Source of the DNA: Pseudorhodobacter sp. MZDSW-24AT
GTDB taxonomy: Bacteria; Pseudomonadota; Alphaproteobacteria; Rhodobacterales; Rhodobacteraceae
Assembly (NCBI RefSeq): GCF_002794355.1
Contig: NZ_PGOI01000008.1
Span: 372,001 to 436,000 of the forward strand
Reading direction: 5' to 3'
DNA length: 64,000 bases
Below, piece by piece: positions 60,199-64,000 of this stretch. Below the pieces are notes generated by a model, which worked only from the letters and a program-made list of their open reading frames with translations, did no database searches and was not told the DNA's origin. Every line of letters starts with the position of its first letter. Position 1 is the stretch's first letter. Made by a program: the position numbers and the translations under genes.

Positions 60199-60829
60199 CC
60201 CGCCGCTTTTCGTCCTGCACCGGTCCGCCCGGCCACGCACAGGGGGTGGGCCGCATGCCGCCAAGCGGTGCACAGCGCCCGCATGTGTGCTTAACATCGC
60301 CCAAACGCCCCAAAGGCCCGATGCCCACCGCCCCATGACCCAAGACATCCCCACCGCCGCTTTTCGCCCCGCACCGGTCCGCCCGGCCACGCACAGGTGA
60401 TCCGCCGCGCGCCACCAAGCGGTGCACAGCGCCCGCATTTGTGCTTAACATCGCCCAAACGCCCCAAAGGCCCGATGCCCACCGCCCCATGACCCAAGAC
60501 AGCACCACCGCCGCCTTTCGTCCTGCCCCGGTCGGCCCGGCCACGCACAGGTGATCCGCCGCATGCCGCCAAGCGGTGCACAGCGCCCGCATTTGTGCTT
60601 AACATCGCCTAAACGCCCCAAAGGCCCGATGCCCACCGCCCCATGACCCAAGACAGCCCCACCGCCGCCTTCTGCCCTGCACCGGTACGCCCGGCCACGC
60701 ACAGGTGATCCGCCGCGTGCCACCAAGCGGTGCACAGCGCCCGCATTTGTGCTTAACATCGCCCAAACGCCCCAAAGGCCCAATGCCCACCGCCCCATGA
60801 CCCAAGACAGCACCACCGCCGCCTTTCGC
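60199..60829. repeat. 154-bp tandem repeat duplicating the start region of the DUF1800 gene
   Basis: Landmarks recur every 154 nt exactly: GTGCTTAACATCGCC at 60287, 60441, 60595 and 60749, and ATGACCCAAGACA at 60335, 60489, 60643 and 60797. A partial, degraded unit lies before 60335. Each full unit carries an upstream region plus the first 11 codons of the DUF1800 gene. In the first three units the reading frame then runs into PATHR and a TGA stop after 21 codons; only the last continues into the real gene. Units differ by a few substitutions, so the duplication is not brand new. There is no spacer structure, so this is not a CRISPR. Confidence 0.9.
60783..60800 (+). other. Five-codon leader frame overlapping the DUF1800 start
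   Basis: ATG CCC ACC GCC CCA TGA follows an AAAGG at short spacing. Its TGA overlaps the ATG of the DUF1800 gene (ATGA at 60797-60800). It could couple translation because the DUF1800 start has no Shine-Dalgarno of its own. The same frame is present in every repeat unit. Confidence 0.35.
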
Positions 60830-62158
60830 TTTGGCTATGGCCTGCCCCTCCCCGCGCAAGCGCCGAGCGAGCCCGCCTCGATGCTTGCCGCCTTGCGCGG
60901 ACCCGATGTCATGGCCGAAACCTATTCGGGTCCGCGGCTCGCGGATCTGACCGAAACTCTTGCCCGTGCCGACAGCATGCTGCGCACGGCACGCCGTGCC
61001 GCCGCGCCCGAGGCCAAGGCGGCCCGGCAGGATTACCGGCAGGCAATCGCGCAGCTGGAAAGCGTCACTCAACACGCCGCCAAGACCACCGTCGCCCGCG
61101 CCCTTGATGCGCCCGATGGCTTTCGCGAACGGCTGGTGCAGTTCTGGGCCGATCATTTCACCACCGTTGCCCGCGCCCGCCGTGACCGTCCACTGCCCGC
61201 CACCTTGGTGGAAGAGGCGATCCGGCCCCATATCACCGACCGCTTCGCCGATATGTTGCGCGCGGTGATCCAGCACCCGGCCATGCTGGGCTATCTCGAT
61301 CAATCGCGCAGCTTCGGGCCCAATTCCCGCATCGGGCAGCGCCGCAGCCGCGGGCTGAACGAAAACCTGGCCCGCGAAGTGCTGGAGCTGCACACGCTTG
61401 GCTCTGGCTACACGCAGGAAGACGTGACGCAGATGGCCGAATTGCTCACCGGGTTGACGGTGGGCAAATCCGGTCCCACGTTCGACAGCCGTCGCGCCGA
61501 GCCCGGGCCCGAAAGCGTGCTGGGCAAAGTCTATGAGGGCGATTCGCTGGGGGCGGTGCTCAAGGCGCTCGACGATCTGGCCGAACACCCCAACACAGCG
61601 GCGCATCTGGCGCGCAAACTCGCCGTGCATTTCGTGTCGGATCAGCCGAACCCCGACCTGGTCCAAGCCCTGACCGATGCCTGGCGCGCCTCGGGCGGCG
61701 ATATGCTGGCCGTGGCCGAAGCCTTGCTGACCCAGCCTGCCGCCTGGAGCAAGCTCCAGGAAAAGGCCCGGCAACCTTTCGATTTTCTGGTGGCCTCCTT
61801 GCGCGCCTTGGGGGTCGACGGCGCGGATGTGATGCGCATGTCGGATGCGGTTTTCCGCCAAGTCGTGCTGACCCCTTTGGCCGCCATGGGACAGCCTTGG
61901 CAAAGCCCGCCCGGCCCCGATGGCTGGCCCGAGGCGGCCGAGGCCTGGATCACCCCCGAAGCCATGGCCATCCGCATCACCTGGGCGATGGACATGCCCG
62001 CGCAGTTGGTCAACCCCTTGCCGGACCCCGTCGCGCTGATGACGCGCGCCTTGGGCAGCCATGTCGGAGAGCGCCTTGCTTGGGCGATCCCGCGCGCAGA
62101 AAGCGCGCGCGAGGCGGTCGGTCTCGTGCTCGCCAGCCCCGAATTCAACCGAAGGTAG
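60797..62158 (+). CDS. DUF1800 domain-containing protein
   Basis: This 453-aa protein has the DUF1800 core: AAFRFGYGLP at the start, LVQFWADHFTTVARARRDRP, GLNENLAREVLELHTLGSG and MAELLTGLTVG. These features are characteristic of the family, which is normally paired with a DUF1501 gene, as here. No signal peptide is obvious. ATG 60797 is chosen to match the family N-terminus; a GTG at 60749 in the same frame lies in the tandem repeat. The biochemical role is unknown. Confidence 0.9.
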   Translation: MTQDSTTAAFRFGYGLPLPAQAPSEPASMLAALRGPDVMAETYSGPRLADLTETLARADSMLRTARRAAAPEAKAARQDYRQAIAQLESVTQHAAKTTVARALDAPDGFRERLVQFWADHFTTVARARRDRPLPATLVEEAIRPHITDRFADMLRAVIQHPAMLGYLDQSRSFGPNSRIGQRRSRGLNENLAREVLELHTLGSGYTQEDVTQMAELLTGLTVGKSGPTFDSRRAEPGPESVLGKVYEGDSLGAVLKALDDLAEHPNTAAHLARKLAVHFVSDQPNPDLVQALTDAWRASGGDMLAVAEALLTQPAAWSKLQEKARQPFDFLVASLRALGVDGADVMRMSDAVFRQVVLTPLAAMGQPWQSPPGPDGWPEAAEAWITPEAMAIRITWAMDMPAQLVNPLPDPVALMTRALGSHVGERLAWAIPRAESAREAVGLVLASPEFNRR

Positions 62159-62163
62159 CCGCC

Positions 62164-63357
62164 ATGGACCGTCGTTTCTTTCTCAAGTCCCTGACCGGCA
62201 CCGCCTGCTCGATCGCCGCGCATCCGCTGACCACGACCGTCACGTTTGCCGGTTCCGAGAACAGCGCGCTTTTGGGGGCGCATCGGCTCGTGGTGGTGAT
62301 TCTGCGCGGCGCGATGGATGGGCTCGATCTGGTGCGCCCGTCGGGTGATTCGCTGCTCGCAGGCTACCGCCCCACGCTCTTGGCGGAACAAGGGCCGGAT
62401 CTCACAGGCTATTTCACCCTTCACCCCGCGTTGACCGGGCTCATACCCCTGTGGCGGGCGGGGCAGCTTGGCTTTGTCCACGCCACCTCCACCCCCTACC
62501 GTGACCAGCGCAGCCATTTTGACGGGCAAGACATCCTTGAGGCTGGCACCGGGCTGGACCTGCCCGATGCGGCGGTGCGCGACGGCTGGCTCAATCGTAT
62601 GTTGCAGGCCGTGCCAGGCCTGCACGCGCAAACCGCCTTTGCCATCGGCACCGATTCTGCCCCCGTGCTCCAAGGCCCGGCCCCCGTCAGCAACTGGCAG
62701 CCCGATCTGCGGCTGGACCTTTCGGCACAAAGCCGGTTGCTGCTCGACCATATTTACCACGACGATGCGCTGTTCCGCGAAGCCGCGAGCGAGGCCGTCA
62801 CGCTGACCCAAAGCCTTGACCCCACCGACATGGCCCCCGCGCTGACGACCGGGCCGCTCGCCGGCATCGACCGCCTGACCGACTTCGCCGCCGAGCGGCT
62901 GCGCGCCGACACCCGGATCGCCTCTTTCTCGCTCAACGGCTGGGATACGCACCGCAATCAGTCGGGCGGCATCACCCTGCCCTTGCGGCGGCTGGAGCGG
63001 GTGGTGCTGCGCCTGTCCGACCGTCTGGGTCCTGAGATCTGGGGCAAGACGCTTTTGGTGGCGATGACAGAATTCGGCCGCACCGTTGCGGAAAATGGCA
63101 GCAAGGGCACCGATCATGGCACCGGCGGCGCCATGCTTCTGGCGGGCGGCGCCTTGCGCGGTGGGCGGGTCATGGGACGCTGGCCGGGGCTGGACGAGGC
63201 CGCGCTCTATCAACGGCGGGATCTGATGCCCACCACCGATGTGCGCGCCTGGGCGGCCTGGGCCTTGCGCGGGATGTATGGGTTCGACCGCAGCCTGCTG
63301 GAAACCAGCGTCTTTCCCGGCCTGTCCATGGGGGATGACCCGGGCATCCTCGCCTGA
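62164..63357 (+). CDS. DUF1501 domain-containing Tat-exported protein
   Basis: This 397-aa protein starts MDRRFFLKSL, a twin-arginine signal. The DUF1501 body shows LVVVILRGAMDGLDLVRP, PYRDQRSHFDGQDILEAGTG, NGWDTHRNQ and MTEFGRTVAENGSKGTDHGT, reminiscent of the sulfatase/alkaline-phosphatase-like fold. It is 5 nt after the DUF1800 stop, so they form an operon, probably with one protein in the cytosol and the other exported. Substrate unknown. Confidence 0.92.
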   Translation: MDRRFFLKSLTGTACSIAAHPLTTTVTFAGSENSALLGAHRLVVVILRGAMDGLDLVRPSGDSLLAGYRPTLLAEQGPDLTGYFTLHPALTGLIPLWRAGQLGFVHATSTPYRDQRSHFDGQDILEAGTGLDLPDAAVRDGWLNRMLQAVPGLHAQTAFAIGTDSAPVLQGPAPVSNWQPDLRLDLSAQSRLLLDHIYHDDALFREAASEAVTLTQSLDPTDMAPALTTGPLAGIDRLTDFAAERLRADTRIASFSLNGWDTHRNQSGGITLPLRRLERVVLRLSDRLGPEIWGKTLLVAMTEFGRTVAENGSKGTDHGTGGAMLLAGGALRGGRVMGRWPGLDEAALYQRRDLMPTTDVRAWAAWALRGMYGFDRSLLETSVFPGLSMGDDPGILA

Positions 63358-63432
63358 TGCCATCGGCAAATGCCCATTGCGCCCTGCCCCCACGGCAGGA
63401 CATAACCGCCACAGGATCACGAGGGCGCGCGC

Positions 63433-64000
63433 ATGCAAGGACAAGCACCACAAGGGCAGGCTCTGGGCAAATGGGCCCCGCCACCGCCGCCCCCCGCACG
63501 CCTCTCGCTCAGCGGCACCCATATCCGGCTTGACCCGCTCGACGCCGACACCCATGCGGCCAGCCTGTTCGCCGCCTTCTCCGGCCATGATGCGCTGTGG
63601 GACTATATGCCCTATGGCCCGTTTTCCTCGGCCTCCGCCTATCACCGCTGGATCAAGGATCATCAGGGCCGTGCCGACCCGCTCTTCCTTGCCCTCACCG
63701 ATCGGGCCAGCGGGCAGGCGCGCGGCGTGGCCGCCTATCTGCGAATCACCCCGGATCAAGGCAGCATCGAGGTGGGCCACATCTGCCTCTCCCCGGCCCT
63801 GCAGCGCAGCCCTGCCGCCACCGAGGCCATGATCCTGATGATGGACTGGGCCTTTCGCAGCGGATACCGGCGCTATGAATGGAAGTGCAACGCGCTCAAC
63901 CTGCCCTCGCGCCGCGCCGCCCAAAGGCTTGGCTTCAGCTTCGAGGGCATTTTCCGCCATCATATGGTCGTCAAGGGCCGCAACCGCGACACCGCCTGGT
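63433..64000 (+). CDS. GNAT-family N-acetyltransferase (RimJ/RimL type), 3' end beyond window
   Basis: The frame is open from ATG 63433 to the window edge (189 codons seen). After a Pro-rich start (WAPPPPPPARL) it reads LSGTHIRLDPLDADTHAASL, LWDYMPYGPF, YLRITPDQGSIEVGHICLSP and RRYEWKCNALNLPSRRAAQR, followed by LGF, the pattern of RimJ/RimL-like GNAT enzymes in which the second acetyl-CoA region is NxxSRRAAxRLGF. It probably acetylates a protein N-terminus or a small amine. Confidence 0.88.
   Translation, partial: MQGQAPQGQALGKWAPPPPPPARLSLSGTHIRLDPLDADTHAASLFAAFSGHDALWDYMPYGPFSSASAYHRWIKDHQGRADPLFLALTDRASGQARGVAAYLRITPDQGSIEVGHICLSPALQRSPAATEAMILMMDWAFRSGYRRYEWKCNALNLPSRRAAQRLGFSFEGIFRHHMVVKGRNRDTAW

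Noticed and set aside
59393-60592. Minus-strand frame with repeated MRALCTAW..WVMGRW units over the tandem repeat
   Set aside because: The protein-level repetition is simply the 154-bp DNA repeat read backwards. The frame overlaps aspS and DUF1993 and has no recognisable domain or ribosome-binding site.
60199-60829. CRISPR array
   Set aside because: Units are 154 bp, directly abutting and near-identical throughout, with no short repeat/unique spacer alternation and no cas genes nearby.

Overview
The window is a contiguous piece of chromosome from a high-GC alphaproteobacterium, most likely a member of the Rhodobacterales (Rhodobacteraceae/Paracoccaceae). This rests on G+C-rich codon use throughout, a divergent putA/Lrp-type putR pair, a Rhodobacterales-style tad pilus locus with Flp-like pilins, single-copy alphaproteobacterial housekeeping genes (rnpB, rpmG, gatCA, purC, aspS, dtd), DUF1127, DUF1203, DUF2927 and GSCFA proteins, and several families of palindromic intergenic repeats. 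I see no prophage, insertion sequence, integron or CRISPR array; both ends cut through a gene.

Layout. 1-9.8 kb: a truncated AMP-ligase gene, aroQ, metF with divergent metR, an inositol-monophosphatase-family gene, a rhomboid protease, putA with divergent putR, and tRNA-Leu(UAA). 9.9-13.5 kb: scoA and scoB (3-oxoacid CoA-transferase) separated by a GSCFA-domain gene and an SGNH-like gene, then a small acetyltransferase. 13.6-14.5 kb: a lytic transglycosylase. 14.6-27 kb: a tad/cpa pilus operon (two pilins, cpaB, cpaC, OmpA lipoprotein, cpaE, cpaF, tadB, tadC, two TPR lipoproteins, prepilin peptidase, AAA ATPase), preceded by an exact TTAA-N7-TTAA CtrA-type site. 27-33.5 kb: 5-FTHF cyclo-ligase, mgtE, guanine deaminase, rraB, an 8-oxoguanine-deaminase-like hydrolase, a HisN/IMPase-type phosphatase and an XRE regulator. 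33.8-41.2 kb: quinone oxidoreductase, VOC protein, DUF1203, LysR regulator, DUF1127, BAX-inhibitor-1 protein, P-loop kinase, rpmG, rnpB, amidase and an excalibur lipoprotein. 41.2-45.7 kb: gatC-gatA, a UPF0173 hydrolase, the tRNA adenosine deaminase and rluB.

45.8-51.3 kb carries a compact six-gene unit: a 27-aa membrane microprotein coupled to an XpaC-family membrane protein, TelA, a DUF2927 lipoprotein, an SPFH-GYF protein and a membrane-anchored double zinc-ribbon protein. It resembles a mix of Firmicutes XpaC/TelA and YdjG/YdjI envelope-stress modules, without PspA. This is the best candidate in the window for a poorly described system. 51.3-64 kb: an MltB-type transglycosylase, purC, a HisKA_2 histidine kinase, a PfkB sugar kinase, dtd, a NUDIX hydrolase, a lipase-like hydrolase, aspS, DUF1993, then an exact 154-bp tandem repeat that repeatedly duplicates the start region of the downstream DUF1800 gene, a Tat-exported DUF1501 protein, and a truncated GNAT acetyltransferase.

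All family assignments come from reading motifs and translations by eye; no database search was run.
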